Assembly: GCF_003932715.1 (NCBI RefSeq)
Contig: NZ_CP020700.1
Coordinates: 3,494,501-3,558,500 of the forward strand
Direction of reading: 5' to 3'
Source of the DNA: Streptomyces tsukubensis
GTDB lineage: Bacteria; Actinomycetota; Actinomycetes; Streptomycetales; Streptomycetaceae
DNA length: 64,000 bases
A program made the translations under genes and the position numbers. Below the pieces are notes generated by a model, which searched no databases, had not been told where the DNA came from, and saw nothing but the letters and a program-made list of their open reading frames with translations. Shown here one piece after another: positions 8,116 through 16,367 of the stretch; positions within the stretch are counted from its first letter, which is position 1, and every line of letters starts with the position of its first letter.

Positions 8116-8270
8116 CATGACCCCCATGACCTTGCAGGTCAGGGGGCATGACCTGCCCCATGACCGGGGTCATGGGCCCCCGTGACCGGACCGCCCCTGG
8201 TGGATGCGGTCCGGCAGGGGTTCGGGTGGGGTGGCGCGGGGGGTGTGGGTCATGGGGACCCCCATGACCC
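8116..8270. repeat. CATGACC repeats and palindrome: candidate clt / TraB recognition site
   Basis: Direct copies of CATGACC start at 8116, 8125, 8147, 8159 and 8263, with inverted copies GGTCATG at 8168 and 8248. The last pair forms a 24-base perfect inverted repeat with a 10-bp stem and GACC loop (8247-8270), 9 bases beyond the traB stop. In studied Streptomyces plasmids TraB binds short direct repeats at the clt locus through its C-terminal winged helix. The position and repeat size here fit that. The palindrome may also act as the traB terminator. Confidence 0.6.
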
Positions 8271-8279
8271 GGGGCCGGT

Positions 8280-10418
8280 TCAGCGGCCGGCGGCGAGGAG
8301 GAGTTCGGCGGGGACGGCGTCTTCGATGTCGCGCCGCTGGTACCCGGCGAGCGCCTTGCCGTTGATCTTGACCTGCTTGGCGGAGCGCTTGACCCCGGCC
8401 GCCTCCAACTCGCTCGCGAGGGTTTCGGCGTTGAGGTCGCCGTAGGTGTCCTCGTCAAGGTTGACCAGGGCGGTCAGCAGGTCGGTGGTGTACATCCGAG
8501 GCGAGTGCCGCATGACGTCGAGGACGTCGGAGACGATCGGGGCGACGGTGATCCCGGCCGCGTCGGCGGCAGCGGTGACGTCCCCAGCGGCGTCGCCGGT
8601 GAGCTGCCCGGCCTGCTCGCGCAGGGCTCGGCCCTTGCGGCAGACGGCGGCGAAGGCGGGGCCGTCGAGGTAGTCGGCGCGGACGGTGACGTAGGACGCG
8701 GGGCCGGTGACCAGGACCCCGGTGCCCTTGTGCTCCTCAGACAGCACCGAGGCGTCCGCGCCCTGGGCGGCCTTGCCCTTGCCCAGCACCATGTCGCTGC
8801 TGGTGCGGTCGACGACCTGGGTGGAATAGCGGATGGTGATGATCTCCCGCAGCTTCGCCGGGACCGACTCCGCATCGGGCCGCTGGCTCGCGAAGTTGGA
8901 GATGAACCCGGCCGCCGGACCGCGGCGGGCGATGCGGCACAGGTCGTTGATGACCTGCTCGCGGTCCTCGCGTTCCATCGCGGTGAAGTACTCCTGCAAC
9001 TCGTCGATGGTGACGAAGATGACGGGCAGGTTGTAGCGGGCGACGATCTCGGGGGTGAGCTTGCCCTCCGGGCACACCGACGTCGGCAGATCCCGCAGCA
9101 GCGCGAAGCGGCGTTCCATCTCTGCCAGCAGCTCGGCAAGCATGGCCTTGAGCGCGGTGATGGCGTCGTCCTCGGCTCCCATGACGAGGCGGTGGGCGAC
9201 GGCCTTCATCGGCATCCAGTCGGCGCCGCCCTTGCCATCGGCCACGTAGTGCCGCACGTAGGCGTCCAGCAGCCCGGCCGCGGTCAGCAGCCGCTGAGTG
9301 AACGTCTTGCCCCGCCGGGGCAGTCCGCCGAAGAACATCGACTGCCACATCACCGGCACATGCACCCGGGTCCCGCGGGCGTCCTGCCCGAACGGGACCG
9401 GCTCCCAGATCGAGAACGTCTCGGCCGTCTCCAGCGGCGACGGGTTCGGCGTCCCCAGGTACGGGTCATCGTCCGCCACCCACATCGAGACGCGGCCGGC
9501 GTTGCCGCCCTTCGCGGCACGGACGCGGGACATGATGACCTGGATCTCATCCACCCCGAGTTCCTGGGCGATGACCTCCCGCTTTGCGAGGACGTCGGAG
9601 GCGGTCTTGCCCCCGCCCCTGGGGAGGTCGAAGATCACGGCCCAGCCGCGGCCGTCACGAACCGGGCCCATGCTGCAAGACACCTTCGGCCCGTCCTCGT
9701 CGCTCTTGCCGCTTTTGAGGAGGCTGGCGGCGCGCAGCGCTTCGTTGAGCTGCTGGGCGGACATGTCCACCCGCAGCGGAGGGGCGCCCTGGTCCAGCAG
9801 CCGGGTTTCCTTGCCCCGTCCGAGGTGGGCCAGGGGCACGATGACCGCGGCCCCCACCCCGGCCTGGGCCAGAGGGGGGAGGAGCGCGACACCGACGACG
9901 GCGGCGGCGACGGCGGTCGCGGCGGCGCCGAACCGCCACCGGCGGGTGTGAGTGCGAGCGGCGTGCGCGATCTGGAGCCGCACGGCGAGGTCGACGTCCT
10001 CCGGCTTCGCCTTCGACTGCGCCCGCAGCGCCTTCACAGCGGCCGTGTGGTCCTGCGCGGACAGGGTCGGCCACAGGCCCCAGGCCGCACGGAAGAACCC
10101 CCGCGCGGCCAGCGCGACGGCCTTCACCAGATACTTCGGGGCCCTGACCCCGTGGTAGCGGGCATGCCACCACGTCAGCCGCCCCAACGCGGCAACATTG
10201 GCGATGACTGAGGCGCGGGAGCGGGCCCACGCGGGCAGCACCGGTACATCCGGGACGGTCAGCCAGTCCACCAGCGGGTTGTCCGCCCGGTCCACCGCCT
10301 CCACCACACCCGGCGAATCGGCCGGCACATCCACCGGCCCCGGGCCGTGGTCGGCGGCCTTCACGGCCCGCCGTTTGTCCAGATCATGAACTACCGCTTC
10401 TTTCACACACTCCGTCAT
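8280..10418 (-). CDS. traB: TraB/FtsK-like conjugative DNA translocase
   Basis: A 712-residue FtsK/SpoIIIE-family ATPase that would pump double-stranded element DNA between hyphae. An N-terminal region with a hydrophobic pair (about residues 165-195, FGAAATAVAAAVVGVALLPP) is the likely membrane anchor. The motor follows with Walker A GGLPRRGKT near residue 355 and Walker B VIFVTIDELQEY near 475. The C-terminal about 75 residues (VLDVMRHSPRMYTTDLLTAL...) look like the winged-helix DNA-recognition domain. The start is ATG at 10418 behind GGAGAGGAG; an in-frame GTG nine bases earlier is too close to that site. The CATGACC repeats follow its stop. Confidence 0.92.
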   Translation of the reverse strand: MTECVKEAVVHDLDKRRAVKAADHGPGPVDVPADSPGVVEAVDRADNPLVDWLTVPDVPVLPAWARSRASVIANVAALGRLTWWHARYHGVRAPKYLVKAVALAARGFFRAAWGLWPTLSAQDHTAAVKALRAQSKAKPEDVDLAVRLQIAHAARTHTRRWRFGAAATAVAAAVVGVALLPPLAQAGVGAAVIVPLAHLGRGKETRLLDQGAPPLRVDMSAQQLNEALRAASLLKSGKSDEDGPKVSCSMGPVRDGRGWAVIFDLPRGGGKTASDVLAKREVIAQELGVDEIQVIMSRVRAAKGGNAGRVSMWVADDDPYLGTPNPSPLETAETFSIWEPVPFGQDARGTRVHVPVMWQSMFFGGLPRRGKTFTQRLLTAAGLLDAYVRHYVADGKGGADWMPMKAVAHRLVMGAEDDAITALKAMLAELLAEMERRFALLRDLPTSVCPEGKLTPEIVARYNLPVIFVTIDELQEYFTAMEREDREQVINDLCRIARRGPAAGFISNFASQRPDAESVPAKLREIITIRYSTQVVDRTSSDMVLGKGKAAQGADASVLSEEHKGTGVLVTGPASYVTVRADYLDGPAFAAVCRKGRALREQAGQLTGDAAGDVTAAADAAGITVAPIVSDVLDVMRHSPRMYTTDLLTALVNLDEDTYGDLNAETLASELEAAGVKRSAKQVKINGKALAGYQRRDIEDAVPAELLLAAGR

Positions 10419-10529
10419 GCTGAACACATCTCCTCTCCCCACCCGCCCCATAAGGCGGATGGGATCAACAGGGGTGATGGGCCCGGGGCGGCCTGTTTCC
10501 TTGGCCGGGTCGGCCGCCCCGGGGCGCAC

Positions 10530-10751
10530 CTACTTCCTTCGCCCGGACCGCCCGTCCCGCTCCTCACGGAGCCGGGCACGCTCGATGATCCGCTCGACCT
10601 TCTTTTCCAGGTCGCCCTGGTCGATCCGGCCGCCGTACTGCCGGTCATCGGCCAGTCCACGCTTCGCCATCCGCACTACCAAGAGCGCGACCTGCGTCTT
10701 CTCTCCCACGGTGAGGCGCGGCTCGCGCTCGTCTGCCTGGTACTTCGCCAT
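10530..10751 (-). CDS. 73-residue charged AICE protein
   Basis: A highly charged, helical small protein (REPRLTVGEKTQVALLVVRM in the middle, KKVERIIERARLREERDGRS at the end). The C-terminal half is a strong amphipathic/coiled-coil helix. It starts at ATG 10751 behind GGAGATCC. It sits between traB and a 59-residue gene in the same direction and is probably part of the transfer operon. The function is unknown. Confidence 0.65.
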   Translation of the reverse strand: MAKYQADEREPRLTVGEKTQVALLVVRMAKRGLADDRQYGGRIDQGDLEKKVERIIERARLREERDGRSGRRK

Positions 10752-10765
10752 GCCGGATCTCCTTC

Positions 10766-10945
10766 TCAGGCCTTGGTCCGCTTGGGGTTGGTTTCCTTCG
10801 CGGCCCTGGCGAGCGCGGCCATGTTTTCGTCGTACGTGCCGGAACCCTCCATGGCCGCGTAGTGGACGATGTCCGCTGCCTTCTCGGGCTGCCCCGACTG
10901 CACCGCGGCCCGCGCGGACTCCGCGGCCTTCCTCATGAACCCCAT
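10766..10945 (-). CDS. 59-residue AICE protein
   Basis: A short helical protein (MGFMRKAAESARAAVQSGQP at the start, KETNPKRTKA at the end) with a good ribosome-binding site GGAGAGGGCC before ATG 10945. It is 14 bp upstream of the 73-residue gene. The repeated Ala-rich helices suggest a TPR-like or helical-hairpin fold, but it is too short to assign. Confidence 0.6.
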   Translation of the reverse strand: MGFMRKAAESARAAVQSGQPEKAADIVHYAAMEGSGTYDENMAALARAAKETNPKRTKA

Positions 10946-11027
10946 GTCTGGCCCTCTCCATCGGGTACCGGGGCTGTCCCGGCTCCCCGCCCCCGCCCGA
11001 CCGTGCCGGGCGGGGACAGGCAACTGG

Positions 11028-11450
11028 TCAGATCCGGGCGGCGGCGGCGCGGATGATGTCGGCGTGGTCGAACGCCAGCGGGGGCAGGGCGTCCAGGGGC
11101 CACCAGCGGGCGGCGCGGGCGTCGTCCCCGGCCTGCGCGGTCGTGCCCTCGGGCACCGTGGCGAGGTAGGCGATGGTGACGTACCGGCCGCGCGGGTCGC
11201 GGTCGGGTTGGTCCCAGACGCCGACCTGCCGCAGACCGGCCACGGCCACGGAGACGCCGGTCTCTTCAACCAGTTCCCTTGCGGCCGCGTCCTGGGACGT
11301 CTCCCCCGGGTCGACATGCCCGCCGGGCAGAGCCCAGCAGCCTTCGAAGGGGTCCCAGCCGCGTTCGATGAGGAGCACACGCTCGGCGGGGTCGATGGCG
11401 ACGACATCCGAGGTCAGCCGGATGGTCTCGAACGTTTCGATCTCGGTCAT
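11028..11450 (-). CDS. Nudix hydrolase of the AICE
   Basis: A 140-residue protein with a complete Nudix box: GGHVDPGETSQDAAA followed by RELVEETGV, with the catalytic Glu residues in place. It should hydrolyse a nucleoside diphosphate linked to another group; the substrate is unknown. Nudix genes recur in Streptomyces AICEs, where a role in sensing or clearing a nucleotide signal for excision/transfer has been proposed but is not established. The start is ATG 11450. It lies within the transfer gene run on the minus strand. Confidence 0.9.
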   Translation of the reverse strand: MTEIETFETIRLTSDVVAIDPAERVLLIERGWDPFEGCWALPGGHVDPGETSQDAAARELVEETGVSVAVAGLRQVGVWDQPDRDPRGRYVTIAYLATVPEGTTAQAGDDARAARWWPLDALPPLAFDHADIIRAAAARI

Positions 11451-11528
11451 CGCTTGCGTTCCTTTCCCGGCCGGGGCTGTCCCGGCTCCCCTCACCGCCC
11501 GTACGGGACGGGCGGATCGGGCAGCCGT

Positions 11529-11927
11529 TCAACGTTTCCGGGCGCGGGCGATGTTCTTGGCGGCGGCGGTGCCTTCGGGACCGCCGATGCTGCGGACGAC
11601 GGTGACGACGCCCCACGCGCACACCACGGCGAGGAACGTGAGGATGAGCAGGTTGGCGGCGATCGCGGTCAGTGCGCCGACCAGCAGGGGGCCGAAGTAG
11701 ACCCCGGCCGCCACGGTCCCGGCGCCGACGCCGGACCCGAGCGCAACGCGCTGGATGGTGCGGTCCGGGGGCGCCTGGTGGATGTGCTGGTGGACGACTT
11801 GGGGCATCGGGGGCGCGCCGGTCGGGTGCTGGACGGCGGGCAGGGTGCTCGGGGCGTAGGTGTAGGTGCCGTCCGGGAGCCGGACGACCACAGGATGCTG
11901 CTGAGGCTGTGCGGGCAAGTAGTCCAC
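11529..11927 (-). CDS. Spd-type membrane protein (plasmid spread)
   Basis: A 132-residue protein with a GTG start at 11927 behind GGGAGGAACC. A Pro/Gln/His-rich cytoplasmic N-terminus (to about residue 60) is followed by two hydrophobic segments, AGTVAAGVYFGPLLVGAL and ANLLILTFLAVVCAWGVVTV, then a short basic tail. The size and layout match small spread-type membrane proteins that help move element DNA across septa along the recipient mycelium. It lies in a cluster of four such accessory genes. The family assignment is by architecture only. Confidence 0.65.
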   Translation of the reverse strand: MDYLPAQPQQHPVVVRLPDGTYTYAPSTLPAVQHPTGAPPMPQVVHQHIHQAPPDRTIQRVALGSGVGAGTVAAGVYFGPLLVGALTAIAANLLILTFLAVVCAWGVVTVVRSIGGPEGTAAAKNIARARKR

Positions 11928-11940
11928 GGTTCCTCCCGGG

Positions 11941-12141
11941 TCAGCCGGTGGGGGCGCAGTCGAGGCAGGTCGGGTCGGTGCAGTAGTCGATGCGTCCGCA
12001 CCGGATCGCCCACGAGATGTGGTTGGCGATCCGTTCGCCGCGGGTACCGGCGAGGGTCCGCCCGATGGTCTGGAGGCGGCGGCAGATCCGCTCACGGACA
12101 CACGGGCCCGTGCCGATCTTGGTCTTTTCGTGTTCGGACAT
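11941..12141 (-). CDS. 66-residue cysteine-containing AICE protein
   Basis: A small protein with five cysteines: one in GPCVRERIC (two), one in AIRCGRIDYC (two), then TDPTCLDC at the C-terminus, a pattern compatible with zinc binding. The start is ATG 12141 behind AAAGGAC. It is 13 bp upstream of the Spd-type gene and 11 bp downstream of the zinc-binding RRQRL-type gene. The function is unknown. Confidence 0.62.
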   Translation of the reverse strand: MSEHEKTKIGTGPCVRERICRRLQTIGRTLAGTRGERIANHISWAIRCGRIDYCTDPTCLDCAPTG

Positions 12142-12152
12142 GGCAAGTCCTT

Positions 12153-12542
12153 TCAGGCAGCGGTGGTTTCGGGGGTGGGGTAGGCGCAGGTCACGCAGGT
12201 GCCGAGGGACCGGGGGATGACGTATCCGGCGTCGGTCCGGCACTGCGGGCAGGTGCGGCGGGCCAGCATCGCCAGCGCCAGGGCACCCCACTTGCGCGAC
12301 GTCATCGGCCGTACCGGTCGGGCCAGGTCGACCCGGTAGAGGTATGCGACCGTCACGCCGCCGGGGCGGCGCGGGGAGCGGCGCATGAGCTGGGCCGCGA
12401 CCGGCTGTCCGCCGGGCCGGAGTCCCTCCGCGCGAAGTTGGCGGCGGGTGGCGTAGCCGGGCGGGGCAAGGCGCCACGGGTAGGTGGGTATCCCGTAGCA
12501 GGCGCCGGACGGGTCGTAGCAGCGGCCGTAGGCGGGGCTCAC
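12153..12542 (-). CDS. RRQRL-motif zinc-binding AICE protein
   Basis: A 129-residue protein with the signature YATRRQLRAEGLRPGGQPVA, then SRKWGALALAMLARRTCPQC and a second pair TCVTC, a two-CxxC zinc ribbon. This matches the RRQRL-motif family frequent on actinobacterial plasmids and AICEs. The true start is GTG 12542, which overlaps the spdB stop (GTGA); the ATG-only reading gives a truncated protein. Translational coupling with the upstream SpdB-like gene suggests a joint role in transfer. Confidence 0.78.
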   Translation of the reverse strand: MSPAYGRCYDPSGACYGIPTYPWRLAPPGYATRRQLRAEGLRPGGQPVAAQLMRRSPRRPGGVTVAYLYRVDLARPVRPMTSRKWGALALAMLARRTCPQCRTDAGYVIPRSLGTCVTCAYPTPETTAA

Positions 12543-13414
12543 GAAGCCACCCGCTTCCACGCGGCCCGCAGCCGCATCTCCGACGCGGAGTGCCCGGACG
12601 CCCGGAACTGGCTCGCCATGTCCCGGTACGAGAGCGGGGGTGTGACGCTGTGACGGATCCCGTCGACGAGGGCGTCGAGGGCGTCGTCCGACAGGACCGG
12701 GCCGGACTCCAGAGCGGGGGCCGTCACCGGCTCGACCGGGCCCCAGACCGGGAGCTCCCATGAGGGTGTGACGGCCGTCGTGTCGGCCGTGACGGGGGTC
12801 GTCACGCAGGTCAGGGCCCTGCCCGCGTCCCCCTGCCGGGCGTTCTCCAGCGCCGTCCACGCCTCGGTGAGAGCCTGCGCCGTCTTGGCCTGTACGCGGG
12901 CGACGCGGGCTCCGGCCGCCGTCACGGCGGTGAGCCGCGTTGTCTCCGTGGCCGCATGGGCGGTGAGGCGGGCCCGGGCCACGGCCGCTTCGTCCCGGGC
13001 GGTCTGCTGAATGCCCCGGATCGTCCCCAGCGCGGCCTCGGTGAGCGCGGTGCGCTCCCACAGGCCGTGCACCAGCCACAGAAGCTTCGCGGCGATCGGC
13101 AGCCATGCCACGGCCAGCCACGCGCCCGGGGCGTCCTCGGTGAGGGCGTGGCCGACGAGGACGGCGGTCGCGACGGCGCCGAAGGCCCAGCCGACCGCAG
13201 TCACGGCAGTCGACCGGTCGCCCTGGGCGGCGAGGCGCCGCTCATAGGCGAGGGTGGCGAGCCAGCCGCCGTCGATCCCGAGACCGACCACCAGCGCGAC
13301 CGGCCAGGGCACTACAGCTCCGAGCCAGAGCAGCACCACGGCCAGCGTCAGCACCATCGACACGGCCGTCATCGCCACGGCCGGAGCGGTGGTCGCCACC
13401 GCCCGCCGGGTCAT
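12539..13414 (-). CDS. spdB: SpdB-like membrane transfer protein
   Basis: A 291-residue protein. The first about 115 residues hold four hydrophobic segments (for example AVSMVLTLAVVLLWLGAVV and ALVVGLGIDGGWLATLA). A long Ala/Thr-rich helical, probably coiled-coil, region with VARVQAKTAQALTEAWTALE comes next. A C-terminal helix-turn-helix-like part (SYRDMASQFRASGHSASEMR) may bind DNA. This architecture is typical of SpdB2-type spread proteins that partner TraB. The start ATG overlaps the upstream stop (ATGA), and its own stop overlaps the next GTG. Confidence 0.8.
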   Translation of the reverse strand: MTRRAVATTAPAVAMTAVSMVLTLAVVLLWLGAVVPWPVALVVGLGIDGGWLATLAYERRLAAQGDRSTAVTAVGWAFGAVATAVLVGHALTEDAPGAWLAVAWLPIAAKLLWLVHGLWERTALTEAALGTIRGIQQTARDEAAVARARLTAHAATETTRLTAVTAAGARVARVQAKTAQALTEAWTALENARQGDAGRALTCVTTPVTADTTAVTPSWELPVWGPVEPVTAPALESGPVLSDDALDALVDGIRHSVTPPLSYRDMASQFRASGHSASEMRLRAAWKRVAS

Positions 13415-13725
13415 GAGGCACCACCGATCGGCCGCACGTCGACGGCGGCGATCAGGATGACCGTGGTCCGGTCGTCATCGGGGTCCGCGGAGTCCTCGCA
13501 CCACTCCCACCGGCCGCCGGGCACCGGCTCGAACCCGAGCCCGGCCAGCACGGCCCGGCGGCGGTCCACGGTCGGGACGTCCAGCCCCCGCGCCGGAGGC
13601 CAGTCGTAAGAGGGCCATTCCGCCACCAAGCCCATCTGGGCGACGAACAACCGCCACCGGCCCGCCTGCATCGCCAACTGCGCCCGGGGCCTCACACCGC
13701 ACCACCGATCGCGGTCACGCCGCAC
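13411..13725 (-). CDS. DUF6303-like AICE protein
   Basis: About 94-104 residues. The core is AGRWRLFVAQMGLVAEWPSY, then PTVDRRRAVLAGLGFEPVPG and GRWEWCEDSADPDDD, followed by a strand VILIAAVDVR. This pattern fits the DUF6303 family as I recall it, which is of unknown function. Two starts are possible: GTG 13725 (11-nt overlap with the upstream gene) or GTG 13695. Neither has a strong ribosome-binding site, which fits reinitiation after the upstream gene. The stop overlaps the spdB start. Confidence 0.68.
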   Translation of the reverse strand: MRRDRDRWCGVRPRAQLAMQAGRWRLFVAQMGLVAEWPSYDWPPARGLDVPTVDRRRAVLAGLGFEPVPGGRWEWCEDSADPDDDRTTVILIAAVDVRPIGGAS

Positions 13726-13981
13726 CGCCGCTCAGCCCCAGGAAGGGGCGGTTCGCCAGCGCGGTACGGGCCGCCAGCGCCCGGGCCGCCGCCCGCCGCA
13801 GCCGCCGCTCGTCCAACTCGCTCGGGGTCCGGTCCAGGACCGTGATCTGTGCGTCCAGCAGGTCAATCTCTGCCACGATCAGCGGCATCTCCCGCTCGAT
13901 CGCGTCCAGCTCAGCCGCCGACGGCTCACCGCCGAACGGCATGGCCGTAACAGCCATGAGGGGTACGTCGATGGACTTCAT
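13715..13981 (-). CDS. DUF6284-like AICE protein
   Basis: An 88-residue helical protein: GEPSAAELDAIEREMPLIVA then DAQITVLDRTPSELDERRLR and an Ala/Arg-rich end. It resembles the DUF6284 family, small proteins next to spd genes in Streptomyces elements. The predicted long amphipathic helices suggest a coiled coil. The ATG at 13981 follows a GAAGGGAG site. It is the first gene after the intergenic hairpin. Confidence 0.7.
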   Translation of the reverse strand: MKSIDVPLMAVTAMPFGGEPSAAELDAIEREMPLIVAEIDLLDAQITVLDRTPSELDERRLRRAAARALAARTALANRPFLGLSGGAA

Positions 13982-14016
13982 TGGGTCGTGCTCCCTTCAA
14001 CAGGAACGGCCCTTGC

Positions 14017-14042
14017 GGCCCCGGGGAGGCACCCCCGGGGCC
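14017..14042 (-). terminator. hairpin in the spd operon
   Basis: A 10-bp perfect stem (GGCCCCGGGG / CCCCGGGGCC) with a 6-base loop lies in the 151-bp gap between the KilB-like gene and the DUF6284-like gene. It probably ends the upstream transcript or attenuates read-through. Confidence 0.6.
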
Positions 14043-14132
14043 GCGCCGTTGGAGCGGGCTCTCAGCTCCCCCCGCCCCGCCCGGACGGCCAGCGGCCGTA
14101 CGGGCGGGAAGAGGCAGCGCAGAGACCGTTGG

Positions 14133-14576
14133 TCAGGCAGCGGCAGCGGCGATCAGTGCCGCCTCCGCGTCGATGGCGCGCAGCCGCGCCGCGTCGAGGG
14201 CGCCCCGGTCGGCGGCGCCGCGCAGGTCGTACGTCGCCTGCGCCGCCTCGTGGGCGGTGGCGGTCAGGGCCGGGGCGAGGATCGCGAGCGTCGCCAGTGG
14301 GCCCGTCAGTGCGGCCCGCGTGGCGTGCGACTCGGCCCGTGCGGCGGCGTAGGCGGTGTCAGCCGCACCGGCCAGCCGCAGATCCTCACGGACCCACATC
14401 GCCCGGCGGTGCGCAGACAGAGCAGCCGCCAGGGCGGCCACCGCCACTACCCGCTCCCGGCGGTCCTGATCCGCACGGACCGTCCGCCGGTCCGCCCGCA
14501 AGGCCCGGTACTGCAACAGGCCCGTGGTCACTGAGCCCAGAAGCGTTCCGATCACAGCAATCAGAGCAACCAGCAT
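14133..14576 (-). CDS. KilB-like single-pass membrane protein
   Basis: A 147-residue protein. The N-terminus MLVALIAVIGTLLGSVTTGL is a signal-anchor. The rest is an Ala/Arg-rich cytoplasmic helical domain (RADRRTVRADQDRRERVVAV; AHRRAMWVREDLRLAGAADT). It resembles KilB/pRL2-23-type proteins of SLP1 and related elements, which affect spread. The real start is ATG 14576; the upstream extension is rejected on composition. It is the first gene of the leftward transfer region, next to the regulatory gap facing the GntR genes. Confidence 0.65.
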   Translation of the reverse strand: MLVALIAVIGTLLGSVTTGLLQYRALRADRRTVRADQDRRERVVAVAALAAALSAHRRAMWVREDLRLAGAADTAYAAARAESHATRAALTGPLATLAILAPALTATAHEAAQATYDLRGAADRGALDAARLRAIDAEAALIAAAAA

Positions 14577-15008
14577 GAGTCGAACCCCTCGGTGGGTCGA
14601 TCGGCTCCGGACTCTCCGGCTCCCCTCAGCGCTGCTCGTACGAGACGAGCAGCGGAGGCAACCGGCCGCCGCAACCGCGGCGGACTGTCGAAACGCGCTG
14701 TACTCACGCACGGGGCCAGAACCCGCACGCGCCACCCGCTTGCTTGCCAAGGCGGGGTGGTGAACCTCGAATCAACACTCTGTTGAATTTTCAAAGAACA
14801 CTCGCTGCCTTCAGGCCCGTCTCACGGGGCCCTCCGGGCGCACAGGAGCTGGGGCACACCAGGGCAGGCGGCGGTACCGCCTTCCCCGGCGCGAACCGGC
14901 ATGACATGACCGTATCGCTATTCGCGAAAGGCGGCAAGGTTGAGATGTCCGTGGCGACGCTTACTGTGTAAAGCAGCAAGGTTCGCGATCGGCGAAGGAG
15001 GAGGGTTC
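14577..15008. promoter_or_regulatory. divergent control region between transfer genes and GntR regulators
   Basis: A 432-bp gap with no convincing gene. It contains stretches of lower GC (TGTTGAATTTTCAAAGAAC near 14783), an inverted repeat TTACTGTGTAA at 14961-14971, a TTCGCGAA palindrome near 14920 and related GGTTCGCGATCGGCGAA near 14980. The latter lie just upstream of the UTRA gene and are plausible operator sequences for the GntR protein. The GAAGGAGGAGGG site for 15009 is at the right edge. Confidence 0.45.
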
Positions 15009-15554
15009 ATGCCTGGTCATGGCGACTGGACGCACACATCTGCGCCGTACCTGAAACCCCGTGCGGCCGGACAGACAGATGCCTGGACGGCGGAAACCGC
15101 GGTCAAGGGCCGCAAGGGAACGCAGCGAATCGTCCACGCCGGTGAGGTTCAGGCACCACAGGAGGTAGCGACCCTGCTGGGATTGCCCGTCAGCGAGACG
15201 GTCGTCGTACGCCAACGGATCATGCTCCTTGATGGGGAAGCGACGGAGTTGACGAACACCTACTTCCCGGCGAGCGTCGCCCGGGGCACGCGACTCGCGG
15301 AGACGTCCAAGATCCCCGGCGGTGCCGTCACGCTGCTCGCCGAACTTGGGCACGTCGCCAACGTGGTCCGGGAGGAGGTATGCGCCCGCATGGCTGACGA
15401 CCAGGAGCGGGAGCTGCTGTCACTCGGCCCGCAGGAACCTGTCCTGACGCTCACCCGCGTCGTCCTCGACACAAAGGACGAGCCGTTTCAGGTGGACATG
15501 ACGGTCTTCCCAGCGGCGTCCCAGCGACTCAAGTACGAGATGAGGATGCACTGA
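15009..15554 (+). CDS. UTRA-domain protein lacking a DNA-binding domain
   Basis: A 181-residue protein that aligns by eye along its whole length with residues about 90-255 of the next gene (EVQAPQEVATLLGLPVSETV versus EVRPPRDVAHRLGLSEEGTA; PGGAVTLLAELGH versus RGGTPALLAEMGH). It is the effector-binding UTRA domain of the GntR/HutC family without the N-terminal winged helix. It has a strong ribosome-binding site (GAAGGAGGAGGG), so it is translated and not merely a broken gene. It is one base upstream of the full GntR gene. It may sense the same ligand or form mixed dimers; that is inference. Confidence 0.8.
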   Translation: MPGHGDWTHTSAPYLKPRAAGQTDAWTAETAVKGRKGTQRIVHAGEVQAPQEVATLLGLPVSETVVVRQRIMLLDGEATELTNTYFPASVARGTRLAETSKIPGGAVTLLAELGHVANVVREEVCARMADDQERELLSLGPQEPVLTLTRVVLDTKDEPFQVDMTVFPAASQRLKYEMRMH

Positions 15555-15555
15555 C

Positions 15556-16323
15556 ATGCCCAAGTCGGATGACGAAACCCTTGACCGGCGTCCTCTGCAT
15601 GAGCGCATGGCCGCTGATCTCCGCGACGAGATCATGTCTGGCGACCTGCCCCCTGCGTCCAGCTTGCCGTCGACTCAGCGCCTCAAGGACCGGTTCGGAG
15701 TATCGAACGCCACCGTGCAGAAGGCGTTGCAGATCCTGAAAGACGAGCGCCTCGCCATTGGTCGTGCTGGCGCCTCGGTGACCGTACGCGAGCATCAGCA
15801 GGAGACGGTTCGGCCGGCCGATTTCGGCAAGCCTGCGGAACCGGGCGAGTCATACCCGTGGCTCACCGAGGCCACGAAGCGCGGCAAGCGCGGCAGCATC
15901 CACCTGCTTAGCGTGGGCGAGGTACGTCCCCCGCGTGATGTCGCCCATCGGCTCGGGCTGTCGGAGGAAGGGACGGCGATCGTTCGCGAGCAGGTGCTCT
16001 CCCACGACGGTGAACCTGTCGAGCTGGTCTCGTCCTACTACCCACTCGAACTAGCGCAGGGAACTGCGTTGGCGGAGCCTCGGAAGATCCGAGGGGGCAC
16101 ACCTGCCCTGCTTGCCGAGATGGGACATCGGCCCCGGCTGACCGTCGACCGGGTATCGGCCCGCGTACCCACACAGAAGCAGTACGAGGCGCTGCGCCTG
16201 CCCACAGACCTGCCGATCCTGCGAACTCTCCGAGTCGTCTACAGCGACGGCGACCGGCCGATCGAGGTAACGGTGATGGCGAAGGCCGGGCACCTGTACG
16301 AGTTGCAGTACGAGTTCGAGTGA
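15556..16323 (+). CDS. GntR/HutC-family transcriptional regulator (KorSA-type)
   Basis: A 255-residue protein. The N-terminal winged HTH is at about residues 12-75 (PLHERMAADLRDEIMSGDLP then FGVSNATVQKALQILKDERL). The C-terminal UTRA effector domain starts near residue 95. GntR repressors such as KorSA keep transfer and replication genes of pSAM2-type elements off; the same job is likely here. It lies in an operon with the UTRA-only gene and transcribes toward the right end of the element, opposite to all other element genes. Confidence 0.9.
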   Translation: MPKSDDETLDRRPLHERMAADLRDEIMSGDLPPASSLPSTQRLKDRFGVSNATVQKALQILKDERLAIGRAGASVTVREHQQETVRPADFGKPAEPGESYPWLTEATKRGKRGSIHLLSVGEVRPPRDVAHRLGLSEEGTAIVREQVLSHDGEPVELVSSYYPLELAQGTALAEPRKIRGGTPALLAEMGHRPRLTVDRVSARVPTQKQYEALRLPTDLPILRTLRVVYSDGDRPIEVTVMAKAGHLYELQYEFE

Positions 16324-16367
16324 CGGTCTGCAAGGACTGACCGGGGTTGACGCAGTGCGTCGGCCCC

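Noticed and set aside
8063..8458. N-terminal extension of the 124-residue AICE protein
   Set aside because: The frame reads through the CATGACC repeats and a palindrome and loses coding bias; ATG 8062 is the natural start.
13982..14132. Small ORFs in the KilB/DUF6284 gap
   Set aside because: The gap is only 151 bp and is dominated by a hairpin; frames have antisense-like composition.
14791..14979. 62-codon minus-strand frame in the AICE control region
   Set aside because: No ribosome-binding site, no coding bias, overlaps operator-like repeats.
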